From Xanthomonas sp. DAR 35659 (GTDB taxonomy: Bacteria > Pseudomonadota > Gammaproteobacteria > Xanthomonadales > Xanthomonadaceae), in NCBI RefSeq assembly GCF_041242975.1, contig NZ_CP162488.1:1602001-1666000 (forward strand): 64,000 bases of DNA. The letters are read 5' to 3'. The notes beneath the pieces were generated by a model. It was given only the letters and a program-made list of their open reading frames with translations, searched no databases and was not told the DNA's origin. The position numbers and the translations under genes are program-made. Of the stretch, positions 33,401-42,974 are shown piece by piece. Within the stretch, counting starts at the first letter, position 1; each line of letters starts with the position of its first letter.

Positions 33401-34846
33401 CTAGGTCTTCAGCAACTGCGGCTTGCGCTGGTGCAGGTCGATGATCAGTTCGCCGAACAAGGTGTTGGCCCACGCGAACCAGTCGCGGGTGAAGGTGCTC
33501 GGGTCGTCCTTGTCGAAGGCTTCGTGCATGAAGCCGGTGTCGGCGTCGGTGGTCTTGAGCCACTGCAGGCACTGGCGGATCTGCGCGTCGTCGTCGCTGG
33601 CCAGGGCGTACTGCATGATCGACATCGGCCAGATCGTGCCCATGCCGCTGTGCGGGCTGCCCACGCCTTCGGCGGCGCGACCGCGGTAGAAGTACGGGTT
33701 GCGTTCGCTCCAGGCCAGTTGCCGGGTGCGCAGGAACACCGGATCGCGACGGTCGCAGCAGCCCAGGTAGGCCAGGCTCAGCAGCCCGGGCGCATTGGCG
33801 TCGTCGATGAACAACTGGTTGCCGTAGCCATCCACCTCGTAGGCCCAGAACGGCTGGCCGTCGGCGTCGCGCATCTGCCCGAAGGTGCGGGTGGCGGTCT
33901 CGACCTCGTCGGCCAGCGTTCGGCACTCCGCGGCGAACGCGGCGTCGTGGTGCAGCGCCTCGCTCATCGCCGCCAGTTGCCGCAGCGAGGTCACCGCGAA
34001 CAGGTTGGCGGGCACGAACAACGGGTACACGCAGGCGTCGTCGGACGGGCGGAACATCGAGTGGATCATGCCGTTGGGCCGGGTCGGTTGCCCGTAGCCG
34101 TCCAGCACCAGGGTTTCGGTCGCCAGCGGCGACGGGCGCTGGAAGTGGTAGGGGCCGCGATCGTGCAGACGCTGCTGCTCGCGGAAGGTGCGCACCACCA
34201 CGTGCATCGCCGCGCGCCAGTCATCGTCGAACGGCGCGGTATCGCCGCTGGCGCGCCAGTACTCGTGCGCCAGGCGGATCGGGTAGCACAGCGAATCCAC
34301 TTCCCACTTGCGCTCGCCAACGCCTGGCTTCATCTCGGTGATGTCGGCCACCGACCACTTCAAGCGCTGGCTGGTGCCGTCGGGCAGGAACGCGTTGGCA
34401 TAGGGGTCGAGCTGGATGCAGGCGGCCTGGCGCTGGATCAGACCATGGAACATGCGCCGCAGCGCCGGGTCGGTCTTGGCCAGCGGGATGTACGGATGCA
34501 CCTGCGCTGAGGAGTCGCGCAGCCACAGCGCCTCGATGTCGCCGGTGATGACGAAGGTGTCCGGCTTGCCGTTGCGGGTGCCGGTTTCCACCGTGGTGTC
34601 GAGGGTGTTGGGGTAGCAGTTCTCGAACAGCCAGGCCAGGCGCGGATCGGCGATGCCGGCCTTGACGGTGCGCAACTGGCGTTCGACCGCGGCGCTGACG
34701 AAGCGGCGCTTGCCCGGTGGCGGTCGCTTGCTGGGCAGGCCTGCCGCCGATGCGCCGGACGCGGCGAAGCCGGGCACGGCACCGGCGAGCAGGCCGGCGC
34801 CGGCGGCGCTGCCGAGCAGGTGGAGGACGTCGCGGCGGGAGGGCAT
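33401..34846 (-). CDS. nixJ: Exo-alpha-1,6-mannosidase GH125 (NixJ)
   Basis: 481 residues with a twin-arginine-like signal (SRRDVLHLLGSAAGAGLLAG). GH125 features: TFVITGDIEALWLRDSSAQVHPY, DPYANAF, KWEVDSLCYPIRLAHEYW, GMIHSMFRPSDDACVYPLFVPANLFA and a C-terminal MHEAFDKDDPSTFTRDWFAWANTLFGELI. GH125 enzymes are metal-independent inverting alpha-1,6-mannosidases. In X. campestris NixJ acts after NixI and removes the alpha-1,6-mannose from the core. Fifth from last in the nix transcript; REP pairs separate it from both neighbours, so its expression level may be set separately from theirs. Confidence 0.93.
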   Translation of the reverse strand: MPSRRDVLHLLGSAAGAGLLAGAVPGFAASGASAAGLPSKRPPPGKRRFVSAAVERQLRTVKAGIADPRLAWLFENCYPNTLDTTVETGTRNGKPDTFVITGDIEALWLRDSSAQVHPYIPLAKTDPALRRMFHGLIQRQAACIQLDPYANAFLPDGTSQRLKWSVADITEMKPGVGERKWEVDSLCYPIRLAHEYWRASGDTAPFDDDWRAAMHVVVRTFREQQRLHDRGPYHFQRPSPLATETLVLDGYGQPTRPNGMIHSMFRPSDDACVYPLFVPANLFAVTSLRQLAAMSEALHHDAAFAAECRTLADEVETATRTFGQMRDADGQPFWAYEVDGYGNQLFIDDANAPGLLSLAYLGCCDRRDPVFLRTRQLAWSERNPYFYRGRAAEGVGSPHSGMGTIWPMSIMQYALASDDDAQIRQCLQWLKTTDADTGFMHEAFDKDDPSTFTRDWFAWANTLFGELIIDLHQRKPQLLKT

Positions 34847-34890
34847 GGTGACTCCTGGTCTGGTTTGTACGTGTAGGCGCAGCGCGTTTC

Positions 34891-34960
34891 TGTAGGAGCG
34901 GCTTCAGCCGCGACCGGGCGTTACCGGTAAATCCCGGTCGCGGCTGAAGCCGCTCCTACA
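34891..34960. repeat. REP pair (BIME) between nixI and nixJ
   Basis: Inverted REP copies at 34891-34914 and 34937-34960. The sequence between them (CGGGCGTTACCGGTAAATCCCG) is itself partly palindromic, so the whole can form one extended hairpin. Confidence 0.9.
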
Positions 34961-34987
34961 GGAAGCGATGGGGGGCGCACTCGCTGG

Positions 34988-37732
34988 TCACCGCGGGATA
35001 GCCGCGGTGCCCTGGATCGAAAACGCGGCTGCGCCGCCGGGGGCGCCGGTGTCGGGCTGGCCGCCGCCGACGAACACGCGATAGTCGCCCGGCTGCACCG
35101 CGCGCTGGCCGGCGCGATCGACGTCGCTCAGCTGGCGCGGCGTCAGCGCGAACCGCACGTCGCGCGTTTCGCCCGGTTGCAGCGTCACGCGCTGGAAGCC
35201 GACCAGGCTGCGCAGCGGCGACTGCGCGCGCGGCGGGTATTGCAGGTACACCTGCACCACCTCGTCGCCGGCGCGCGCACCGGTATTGCGCACGGTGGCG
35301 GTCACTTGCAGCGGCTGGCCGGCCTGCAGGGTCGCGGTCGACAGTTGCGGCGCGTCGTAGGCGAACTGGGTGTAGCTCAACCCATAGCCGAACGGGAACA
35401 GCGGTTCGCCCTTGAAGTAGCGATACGTCCGGCCCTTCATGTCGTAGCTCACGTACGGCGGCAGGTCCTTGGTCGAGCGGTAGAAGGTCACCGGCAGACG
35501 GCCGCCGGGATTGACGTCGCCGGCCAGTGCCTGGGCGATCGCGGTGCCGCCGGATTGGCCGGGATACCAGGCCGCCACGATCGCGTCTGCATGCTGCTTG
35601 GCCCAGTTCAAGGCCACCGCGCTACCGCTCATCAGCACCACGATCAGCGGCTTGCCGCTGGCCTTTGCCCGTTCCAGCAGCGCCTGCTGCGCGGCCGGCA
35701 GGGCGAGGTCGTTGCGGTCGCCGCCGTCGAAGCCGGGCACGTCGATGCGCAGTTCCTCGCCTTCCACATCCGGCGACAGGCCGACGAAAGCCACCACCGC
35801 ATCGGCCTGCGCGACCGCGCGTTCGGCTTCGGCCAGTTGCAGCGCCGGCGGCGCCAGCCACTCCAGGCGCACGCCCTGGTCCTGGCCGCGATGCTCCAGT
35901 TCCAGGCGGATGCGGCGCGGACGCGCATCGTCGAAATGCACGACGGCCTCGACGTTGCGGCCGTCTGCGTTGTGCATGCCGGGCGGCAGGTGTTTGTCCT
36001 CGGCGTTGCCGGCGACGACGAGGGCGTCGTCGATGTACAGCCGCACCGGATCGTGGCCGGCGCAATCGAAGCAGCGCGCCACGCGTACCGCCAGGGTGTA
36101 GTCGCCCGGGCCGGGCGGCAGCAGTTCGCCGCTCCAGCGCACCGCGTAGCGGTCCTTGTCCACGCCCTGGGCCGGGGCCACGTGGTCCCAGTTGAAGCCG
36201 ACCACGCGGTCCTGGCGCCGCACGCGCGGCGTGCCGGCCAGGTCGACGTTGTCGAAATACTCGCCACGCAGGCCGGGCTTGCCGTCGCTGCGCAGCGCGG
36301 TTTCGGGGATCATGCCGGGTACGCCGGCGGCGAGCGGGGCGCCTTGCGCGTAGCTGACGTTCGCGGCGCCAAAGCGCTCGCGCAGGCCCAGCAGCGGCGT
36401 CACCGGCGCGGCCGAGGTGCCCTGGTAGTTGGCTTCCAGCGCGGCCAGCGCATCGGCATTGGGGCCGATCACCGCCAGCCGCAGGCCCGGCTGCAGCGGC
36501 AGCGTGGCGTTGCGGTTCTGCAGCAGCACGAGCGATTGTTGCGCGGCCTGCAACGCCAATGCGCGATGCGCGGCGCTGTCCACGTCCTTGGCGCCGAGCC
36601 GCGCGTACGGATCCTTGCGTTGCGGCTGCAGTTCGCCGAGCCGGTAGCGCGCGGCGAACAGGCGCACCAGGGAGCGGTCGAGCAGGGCTTGGTCGGCCTC
36701 GCCGCGGTCGAAGGCCAGGCCGAGCTCGCGGTAGGCGGTGCCGCAGTTCAGATCGTGCCCGGCCTTGAGCGCGGCCGCGGCCGAACCGGCGTTGTCGGCG
36801 CGGTAGTAGTGGAACTGGGTCATGTCGTCGATCGCATCGCAATCGGACACGACGAAGCCCTTGAAGCCCCAATCGCCGCGCACGCGGCCGTTGAGCAGCC
36901 AATCGGCGGCGCACGCCGGCGTGCCGTGCAGCGAGTTGTATGCGCACATCACCGAGCCGGCCTGGCCGTCGACGATGGCGGCGCGGAAGGCGGGCGAATA
37001 GGTCGCCTCGAAATCGCGCGGCGACACATCCACGTCGAAGCCGTGGCGGCCCGGCTCCGGGCCGCTGTGCACGGCCAGGTGCTTGGGCGTGGCGATGGTG
37101 CGCGGGTGCGCCGGATCGTCGCCCTGCAGGCCGTGGATGAAGCCCACCGCCAGTTGCCCGGTGAGGTAGGGATCCTCGCCGTAGGTTTCCATACCGCGGC
37201 CCCAGCGCGGGTCGCGGAAGATGTTGATGTTCGGCGACCAGATGGTCAGCCCGGCATAGCGCGGGTGGTCCTTGCCGGGCCTGCCGGCGAGATTGAACTT
37301 GGCGCGCGCCTCGGTCGAGGTGACGGTGCCGACCTGTTCGAGCAGCGAGGCGTTCCAGGTCGCGGCCAGGCCGATCGCCTGCGGGAACACGGTGGCGTAG
37401 CCGTTGCGGGCGATGCCGTGCAGGCCCTCGCTCCACCATTCGTAGGCCGGCACGCCCAGGCGCGGAATCGCCGGCGCCGCGTTCATCGCCTGCGCGATCT
37501 TTTCCTCGCGGGTCATCTTCGCCACCAGCGTGGCGGCGCGGTCCTCGGCGTCGTCGGCATGGGCGAGCGGGGCGGCAACCAACCCAAGGAGGTACACCCC
37601 CCGCGAAATCCCCTGTAGGAGCGGCTTCAGCCGCGACCGCGCGGCGTCGGCGCCGCACGGCGCACTCCCCTTCGCGGTCGCCTCGACGTCCTCGCGCAGC
37701 GACGCAGGACGGCCTGTCGGTGTCGCCCGCAT
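34988..37732 (-). CDS. nixI: Beta-xylosidase GH3 (NixI)
   Basis: 914 residues from ATG 37732, which overlaps the nixH stop as TGATG. GH3 features: VPAYEWWSEGLHGIARNG, PNINIFRDPRWGRGMETYGEDPYL, KHLAVHSGPEPGRH and the nucleophile Asp297 in GFVVSDCDA. A PA14 domain is inserted at about residues 470-610 (GLRGEYFDNVDLAGTP, GDYTLAVRV), then the C-terminal sandwich and a fibronectin III-like tail. In X. campestris NixI removes the beta-1,2-xylose of plant N-glycans. Oddity: residues 32-41 ([10 protein letters not shown]) are encoded by a REP, so the signal peptide (GVYLLGLVAAPLAHA) begins only about 44 residues in. A GTG at the signal peptide could be the working start. Confidence 0.9.
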   Translation of the reverse strand: MRATPTGRPASLREDVEATAKGSAPCGADAARSRLKPLLQGISRGVYLLGLVAAPLAHADDAEDRAATLVAKMTREEKIAQAMNAAPAIPRLGVPAYEWWSEGLHGIARNGYATVFPQAIGLAATWNASLLEQVGTVTSTEARAKFNLAGRPGKDHPRYAGLTIWSPNINIFRDPRWGRGMETYGEDPYLTGQLAVGFIHGLQGDDPAHPRTIATPKHLAVHSGPEPGRHGFDVDVSPRDFEATYSPAFRAAIVDGQAGSVMCAYNSLHGTPACAADWLLNGRVRGDWGFKGFVVSDCDAIDDMTQFHYYRADNAGSAAAALKAGHDLNCGTAYRELGLAFDRGEADQALLDRSLVRLFAARYRLGELQPQRKDPYARLGAKDVDSAAHRALALQAAQQSLVLLQNRNATLPLQPGLRLAVIGPNADALAALEANYQGTSAAPVTPLLGLRERFGAANVSYAQGAPLAAGVPGMIPETALRSDGKPGLRGEYFDNVDLAGTPRVRRQDRVVGFNWDHVAPAQGVDKDRYAVRWSGELLPPGPGDYTLAVRVARCFDCAGHDPVRLYIDDALVVAGNAEDKHLPPGMHNADGRNVEAVVHFDDARPRRIRLELEHRGQDQGVRLEWLAPPALQLAEAERAVAQADAVVAFVGLSPDVEGEELRIDVPGFDGGDRNDLALPAAQQALLERAKASGKPLIVVLMSGSAVALNWAKQHADAIVAAWYPGQSGGTAIAQALAGDVNPGGRLPVTFYRSTKDLPPYVSYDMKGRTYRYFKGEPLFPFGYGLSYTQFAYDAPQLSTATLQAGQPLQVTATVRNTGARAGDEVVQVYLQYPPRAQSPLRSLVGFQRVTLQPGETRDVRFALTPRQLSDVDRAGQRAVQPGDYRVFVGGGQPDTGAPGGAAAFSIQGTAAIPR
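37614..37637 (-). repeat. REP element inside the 5' coding region of nixI
   Basis: A full REP copy lies in frame between the nixI start codon and its signal-peptide region, translated as SRLKPLLQ. The element is normally intergenic, so this copy probably inserted close to the original start or was captured when an upstream start came into use. Confidence 0.85.
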
Positions 37733-40431
37733 CACTTCGCCTCCGCCGGCTCGGGCGGCGAACCGGCCAGGGTGTCTGCCAGGTCGCGCACCTGCAGCGC
37801 GCCGCGCAACTGTTCCAGCGTCGCCGCGCTGCGCACGTGCACGGTCAGCGGCTCGCCCGGCAGCAGGTCGAACGCGTTGTCCGACAGCGTGGCGTCCAGA
37901 TCGCCGAACGCCAGCCACACCTCGCGCGCCAACTGGTTGCTGGTCAGGGTCAGCGCATAGCCATCGCCGTCCGCGCGCAGTTCGGTGCGGATGCCGGGGC
38001 TGGGCAGGTGCAGATGCTTGGCCGCATCGAAGAACACCAGGTTGCGCGACAGCACGCGCTCGCCGTCGAGCAGTTCGAACACGGCGAAGCTGCGCATGGG
38101 ATCGGCGCGGCGCAGCAACTGCGCGTCGCTGAAGCGGCCCACGCGCAGACTGGACAGCGGCGCCAGCGTCACCGGCTTCTCGCTCTTGCTCAGCACCTGG
38201 CCGGACACGTCCATCACCCGCATGCGCCAGCGCGCGGCCAGCGGCACGGTGCGGTCGGAGACCAGCGTCACCTCGGTCTGGCCCTTGTCGTCGCGCAGCG
38301 CGGCGATCAGCTCCGGCGCGTAGAAGCGCTTGGCGTGGTAGTGCAGCGCCTTCCAGCGGCCGAAGTAGTCCAGGCTCGACCACGAGGCGCCCGGCCAGAC
38401 GTCGTTGAGCTGCCAGTACAGCGAGCCCATCGACTGCGGCCGCGACGCGCGCAGGTGTTCGGCGGCCAGGGCGATGCCCTCGGCCTGCATCAGCTGGCTC
38501 AGGTAGACGAAGCTCTCGAAATCCTTGGGTTCGCCGAATTCGCGGCGGATGTACAGCAGCAGGCGCTGGTTGCCGTTGCCCTTGTCGAACTTCTGGTGCG
38601 CGCGCATCACCGGCGATTCCGGCTGCAGGTCGCCCGGTTCGGCGAAGGCGCGGATGGTGCGCATCTCCGGGAACGACTGCAGGCCATACTCGGACATGAA
38701 GCGCGGGGTCACGTTGAGGTATTCGGTGACCGGCAGCGCCGGGCCGCCCCAGACCTTCCAGTAGTGCATGTCGCCGTCGTCGGGCTGGTCGGCGGCGCCG
38801 TCGAAATCGGTGCCCGGCGAGGTCGCCCAGTACGGCGTGTCGCTGTCGTACTTCTGCACGGCTTCGCGCAGCACCGTGCCGAACAGGGTGGTCATGCCGC
38901 GCTCGATGCGGCTGCGCTCCTCCGGGTCGATCGACTGCTTGAACTTGACCCGGTCGCCCCAGTTCTCCCAACCGGTCTGCACTTCGTTGTTGCCGCACCA
39001 GATGACGATGCTCGGGTGGTCGCCCAGGCGTTTGACCTGCGCTTCGGCCTCGGCACGGGTGTTTTCGCGGAACGCCACGTCGTAGGGCGGGATCGCGCCG
39101 CCGAACATGAAGTCCTGCCAGATCATGATGCCCAGGCGGTCGGCGTCCTCGTAGAAGCTGTCCGGCTGGTAGTGGCCGCCGCCCCACATGCGCAGCATGT
39201 TCATGTTGGCGTCGCGCGCCGATTGCAGGATGCCGCGCATGCGCGCGGCGTCGACCCGGCTGGGGAAGCTGTCGAACGGGATCAGGTTGGCGCCCTTGGC
39301 GAACACCGGGATGCCGTTGACCACGATGGCCATGCCCTTACCCCACCGGTCCTTCTCGCGGCGCAGCTCGACGCTGCGCAGGCCGGTGACGCGCTGGGTG
39401 TCGATGCTGTCGCCGGCGGCGTCGCGCAGGCGCGCCTTGAACGTGTACAGGTCCTGCTTGCCGTAGCCGGCCGGGAACCAGCGCTGCGGCTTGGCGATGC
39501 GCACCGGCACGGTCAGCGTATTGCTGCCCGGATCGAGCACCGCCTTCTGGCTGAACTGCGCCACGCGCTGGCCGTCGGGGCCGAGCACGTCCAGCTCCAG
39601 TTGCACCTCGCCGCCGCGGCCGGCCTGCACCTCCAACTGCGCGAGCAGTTGCGCCGCCTCGGCGTCCACGCGCTGCTGGGCGATGTGCAGGCCCTCCACG
39701 CGCAACGCGTCCCAGGCTTCCACGCGCACGTCCTGCCAGATGCCGGCGGTGACGATGCGCGGGCCCCAGTCCCAGCCGAAGGTGTACGGCGCCTTGCGCA
39801 CGTAGGTGGAGCTGTGCCGGGCGATGGGTTCGTCGCCGAACGCGGAGTCGTAGGCGCCGGGCAGCGCGTACGGCTGCTTGGCCAGCCACGGCTGGATCTT
39901 CTTGATCGGCGAGAACAGCCGCACTTCCAGCACGTTGTCGCCGCGCTTGAGCAACGGCCTGGCGTCCACCCGCCACTGCCGGAACATGTTGTCGGCGGCG
40001 AGCAGTTTCTTGCCGTTGAGGTAGACCTCGGCGTAGGTGTCCAGGCCGTCGAAGACCAGTTCCACGTGCTCGCGCGCGAGCAGCGCGGCATCGGCCCTGA
40101 AGCGCGTCTGGTACTGCCAGTCGCTCAATCCGGCCCACTGGATCTTGGCCTCGTTGTCGCGATAGAACGGATCGGGTACCACCCCGGCCGCGATCAGGTC
40201 GGTCTGCACCGTGCCGGGCACCTGTGCCGGCAGCCACTGCGCGGCCTTCGGGAAGTCCTTGGCGTGGGCCTCGCCCGGCGCCAGCCGCACCTGCCAGCCC
40301 TGTTGCAACGACAGCGAGGACGGCGGAGCCGCATGACCCAGCAGCGGCAACCCCAGCGCCAGCAACAGCCCGAGCCGGGCGGGGAAGCGCGAGCGCGGCG
40401 CGGAACGGGGATGGCGATGCGGCTGGGTCAT
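37732..40431 (-). CDS. nixH: Beta-mannosidase GH2 (NixH)
   Basis: 899 residues from ATG 40431, preceded by GGAG; a TTG at 40452 overlapping the nixG stop is also possible. A signal peptide is present (ARLGLLLALGLPLLGHA). The GH2 order is sugar-binding jelly roll (residues 30-200), immunoglobulin-like domain, then TIM barrel. Catalytic residues lie in IVIWCGNNEVQ (acid/base Glu) and MSEYGLQSFP (nucleophile Glu). RMWGGGHYQPDSFYEDADRLGIMIWQDFMFGG is typical of beta-mannosidases. Expected to remove the beta-1,4-mannose of the N-glycan core, leaving the chitobiose unit for NixG and NixF. Confidence 0.93.
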   Translation of the reverse strand: MTQPHRHPRSAPRSRFPARLGLLLALGLPLLGHAAPPSSLSLQQGWQVRLAPGEAHAKDFPKAAQWLPAQVPGTVQTDLIAAGVVPDPFYRDNEAKIQWAGLSDWQYQTRFRADAALLAREHVELVFDGLDTYAEVYLNGKKLLAADNMFRQWRVDARPLLKRGDNVLEVRLFSPIKKIQPWLAKQPYALPGAYDSAFGDEPIARHSSTYVRKAPYTFGWDWGPRIVTAGIWQDVRVEAWDALRVEGLHIAQQRVDAEAAQLLAQLEVQAGRGGEVQLELDVLGPDGQRVAQFSQKAVLDPGSNTLTVPVRIAKPQRWFPAGYGKQDLYTFKARLRDAAGDSIDTQRVTGLRSVELRREKDRWGKGMAIVVNGIPVFAKGANLIPFDSFPSRVDAARMRGILQSARDANMNMLRMWGGGHYQPDSFYEDADRLGIMIWQDFMFGGAIPPYDVAFRENTRAEAEAQVKRLGDHPSIVIWCGNNEVQTGWENWGDRVKFKQSIDPEERSRIERGMTTLFGTVLREAVQKYDSDTPYWATSPGTDFDGAADQPDDGDMHYWKVWGGPALPVTEYLNVTPRFMSEYGLQSFPEMRTIRAFAEPGDLQPESPVMRAHQKFDKGNGNQRLLLYIRREFGEPKDFESFVYLSQLMQAEGIALAAEHLRASRPQSMGSLYWQLNDVWPGASWSSLDYFGRWKALHYHAKRFYAPELIAALRDDKGQTEVTLVSDRTVPLAARWRMRVMDVSGQVLSKSEKPVTLAPLSSLRVGRFSDAQLLRRADPMRSFAVFELLDGERVLSRNLVFFDAAKHLHLPSPGIRTELRADGDGYALTLTSNQLAREVWLAFGDLDATLSDNAFDLLPGEPLTVHVRSAATLEQLRGALQVRDLADTLAGSPPEPAEAK

Positions 40432-40448
40432 GCGAGGCTCTCCAAGGG

Positions 40449-42935
40449 TCAACGCGCGGCGGGGGGCGCCTGCGCGGTGCTATCGATCAGGTGGACGGCG
40501 CCGATGGCGTAGTACGGGCCATCGATGCGCGCGGTGGAACGCAGGCACAGGTCGTGGGTGCCGGTCTGCTTGGGCAGCGGCGCTTCCAGCGAGAACTGCT
40601 CGCCCAGGGTCTTGCCGCCCGGCAGCGGGATCCGCGCCAGCAGCTTGCCGTTGCAGTCGCCCAGGTGCACTTCCAGTTCGCCGTGCGCGGTGCGGGCCGG
40701 ATAGCGCTTGACCTTGACCTGGTCGTGCGCCAGCCCGTAGTTGCGCGCCAGCCGTGCCGCATCGATGCGGATGCTGCGGATGCCGTCCAGGCGCGCGTCG
40801 GCATAGCGCCAGCAACTGCTGAACAGGTCGATGTTGAACACCGGGGTGTCCTTGCCGGGCATGTCCGGCAGCAACGGCACGCGCAGGCCCAGGCTGCCGT
40901 CGGCGCAGGACCTCAGGCCCTGGGTATCGCGGCTGAGCAGGCCGGCGCGGTCGAGGATGCGGGTGCGCGGCGCGGCCAGCACGCTGCCGTCGTCGGCGTA
41001 GGTGGCCACGCGCACCGTGGCCGGCAGCGTCACCTCGAACGGCGCGGCGTAACGCGGCGAATCCGCCTTGGGCTCGCTGCCGTCGGTGGTGTAGCGGAAG
41101 CTGCCGAACTTGGCCTGGTTGCCGAGCACGATGGTGGCCTTGCCGCTGTCCAGTGCCGCGTTGTCGCCGCCCTGGATGACGATGTCCGGCGCGAACGCGC
41201 CGTCGCCGTAGTCGATGCCCAGCGCGCGGTAGCGGTTGAGCTGCGCCGGCAGGCGCTGCAGGAAGCCGTCCCAGCTGCGCGCCGCCATCGGCGACCACGC
41301 GGCTTCGGCCAGCGCGCCCAGGCGCGGGAACAGGGCGTGGTCGATGTGCCAGGACGAGGGAATGTACTCGGCCCACAGCGCGGCCTGCGCGCCGAGCACG
41401 TGCTTGCTTTCCTCGGCGCTGAGCGCGGCCGGGACCGGATCGAACTCGTAGACCTTCTGCAGCGGCAGCACCGCCAGGCGCCCGTTGGGCTCGTCGCTGC
41501 GCGCGCTCTGCAGGTTGTCCAGATACAGCCAGCCGGCCGGCACCAGGACCACGTCGTGGCCCTGCTTGGCCGCCGTCACCGCGCCGTCGACGCCGCGCCA
41601 GGACATCACCGACGCGCTCGCCGGCAGGCCGCCCTCCAGGATCTCGTCCCAGCCGATCAGGCGCCGGTCGTGCTTGGTCAGGTAGTCCGACAGCTGCTGG
41701 TTGAACCAGCCCTGCATCGCATGCGCATCCTTGACCCCCAGCTTGCGCATCTGCGCGCGCACCGCCGGCGAGCGCTCCCACTGGTCCTTGACCGCTTCGT
41801 CGCCGCCGATGTGGATGTACTGCGAGGGGAACAGCGCCAGCACCTCATCCAGCACGTCGCGGATGAAGCTCATGCTCTTCTCGTCGGTATCGAACAGGTA
41901 GGGATTGACCCCCCAGTCCACCGACACCTTGGGCCGCTGTTTGGTGACGCCGACCAGCTCCGGATACGCCGCCACCGCCGCCTGCGCATGGCCGGGCATG
42001 TCCAGCTCCGGCACGATGGTGATGTGCCGCGCGGCGGCATAGGCCACCAGGTCGCGGATCTGGTCTTGGGTGTAGAAGCCGCCGTAGCGGTCGGGCACGC
42101 CCTGGGTGCCGGCGCCGGGCGGGGTGCGCCATGCGCCGATCTCGGTGAGCTTGGGATAGCGCTTGATCTCGATGCGCCAGCCCTGGTCGTCGGTCAGGTG
42201 CAGGTGCAGCACGTTGAGCTTGTGCTCGGCCATCGCGTCGATGACGTGCTTGACCGTGTCCGGGCCGTGGAAGTGGCGGGCCACGTCGAGCAGCAGGCCG
42301 CGCCAGCCGAAGCGCGGCCAGTCGCGGATCTTGACCTCAGGAACGTCCACCTCGCCCTTGCCGGCGTCGGGGGTGAGCAGTTGCCAGGCGCTCATCGCGC
42401 CGTAGAACAGGCCGCGTTCGTCGCGCGCCTGGATCAGCATGGTGTTGCCGTCCACGTCCAGCCCGTAGCCTTCCGGCGCCTCGACCGGGGCGTTGGGATT
42501 CAACTGCAGGCGGATCGCGCCATTGGCCGGAATGGTCTCGGCGCGCACCTCCAGTGCCAGGCCGCGGGTGCTTTCCAGCAGCGCGGCCAGTTGCCGGGCC
42601 ACGCGCATCGCCACTTCGTCGTCGGTCGGCACCGACAGCGTGCTGCCGGTGCCGATGGTCAGCGTGGCGTCGCCGCGCTTGACCTGCGCCGGCGCCGGGA
42701 TCAGCGGCAACGGCGCGGTGTCCGCCGGCTTTGGCGCGGCCGGCGCCGGCGCGGGCGCCGCGGCGGGCTTGGCCGGGTCGGCGGCGACCGGGGCATCGCG
42801 GCCGCAGCCGCTCAGCACAGCGGTGAGGGCGAACAGGGCATATCCCAGCCACGTGCTGCGGGAGGCCGCCGCGGCGCCGGTGTCGGCGGTCGGCGGGCGA
42901 TCTGGCGTTCGGGGGGACGCACCTGCTGCAATCAT
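40449..42935 (-). CDS. nixG: Beta-hexosaminidase GH20 lipoprotein (NixG)
   Basis: 828 residues with a lipobox LSGC (Cys44) after an unusually long N-terminal extension, then a Pro/Ala spacer. The GH20b domain (about 75-200) precedes the GH20 barrel: WRGLLLDVARHF, LHLHLTDDQGWR, VPELDMPGH and the catalytic Asp379-Glu380 in HIGGDEA. A C-terminal part contains a chitobiase-like sandwich (TTDGSEPKADSPRY). It should remove terminal beta-GlcNAc using substrate-assisted catalysis. The lipid anchor places it at the outer or inner membrane, facing the periplasm or surface. The nixH start follows closely. Confidence 0.93.
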   Translation of the reverse strand: MIAAGASPRTPDRPPTADTGAAAASRSTWLGYALFALTAVLSGCGRDAPVAADPAKPAAAPAPAPAAPKPADTAPLPLIPAPAQVKRGDATLTIGTGSTLSVPTDDEVAMRVARQLAALLESTRGLALEVRAETIPANGAIRLQLNPNAPVEAPEGYGLDVDGNTMLIQARDERGLFYGAMSAWQLLTPDAGKGEVDVPEVKIRDWPRFGWRGLLLDVARHFHGPDTVKHVIDAMAEHKLNVLHLHLTDDQGWRIEIKRYPKLTEIGAWRTPPGAGTQGVPDRYGGFYTQDQIRDLVAYAAARHITIVPELDMPGHAQAAVAAYPELVGVTKQRPKVSVDWGVNPYLFDTDEKSMSFIRDVLDEVLALFPSQYIHIGGDEAVKDQWERSPAVRAQMRKLGVKDAHAMQGWFNQQLSDYLTKHDRRLIGWDEILEGGLPASASVMSWRGVDGAVTAAKQGHDVVLVPAGWLYLDNLQSARSDEPNGRLAVLPLQKVYEFDPVPAALSAEESKHVLGAQAALWAEYIPSSWHIDHALFPRLGALAEAAWSPMAARSWDGFLQRLPAQLNRYRALGIDYGDGAFAPDIVIQGGDNAALDSGKATIVLGNQAKFGSFRYTTDGSEPKADSPRYAAPFEVTLPATVRVATYADDGSVLAAPRTRILDRAGLLSRDTQGLRSCADGSLGLRVPLLPDMPGKDTPVFNIDLFSSCWRYADARLDGIRSIRIDAARLARNYGLAHDQVKVKRYPARTAHGELEVHLGDCNGKLLARIPLPGGKTLGEQFSLEAPLPKQTGTHDLCLRSTARIDGPYYAIGAVHLIDSTAQAPPAAR

Positions 42936-42974
42936 GCGGTCGATCTCGTGCTGTGGGTCCTCTATCGTAGTGGA

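Noticed and set aside
34988..39187. 1399-codon open frame running through nixI into nixH
   Set aside because: The upstream third is a shadow frame of nixH. The real gene begins at the TGATG overlap at 37732.
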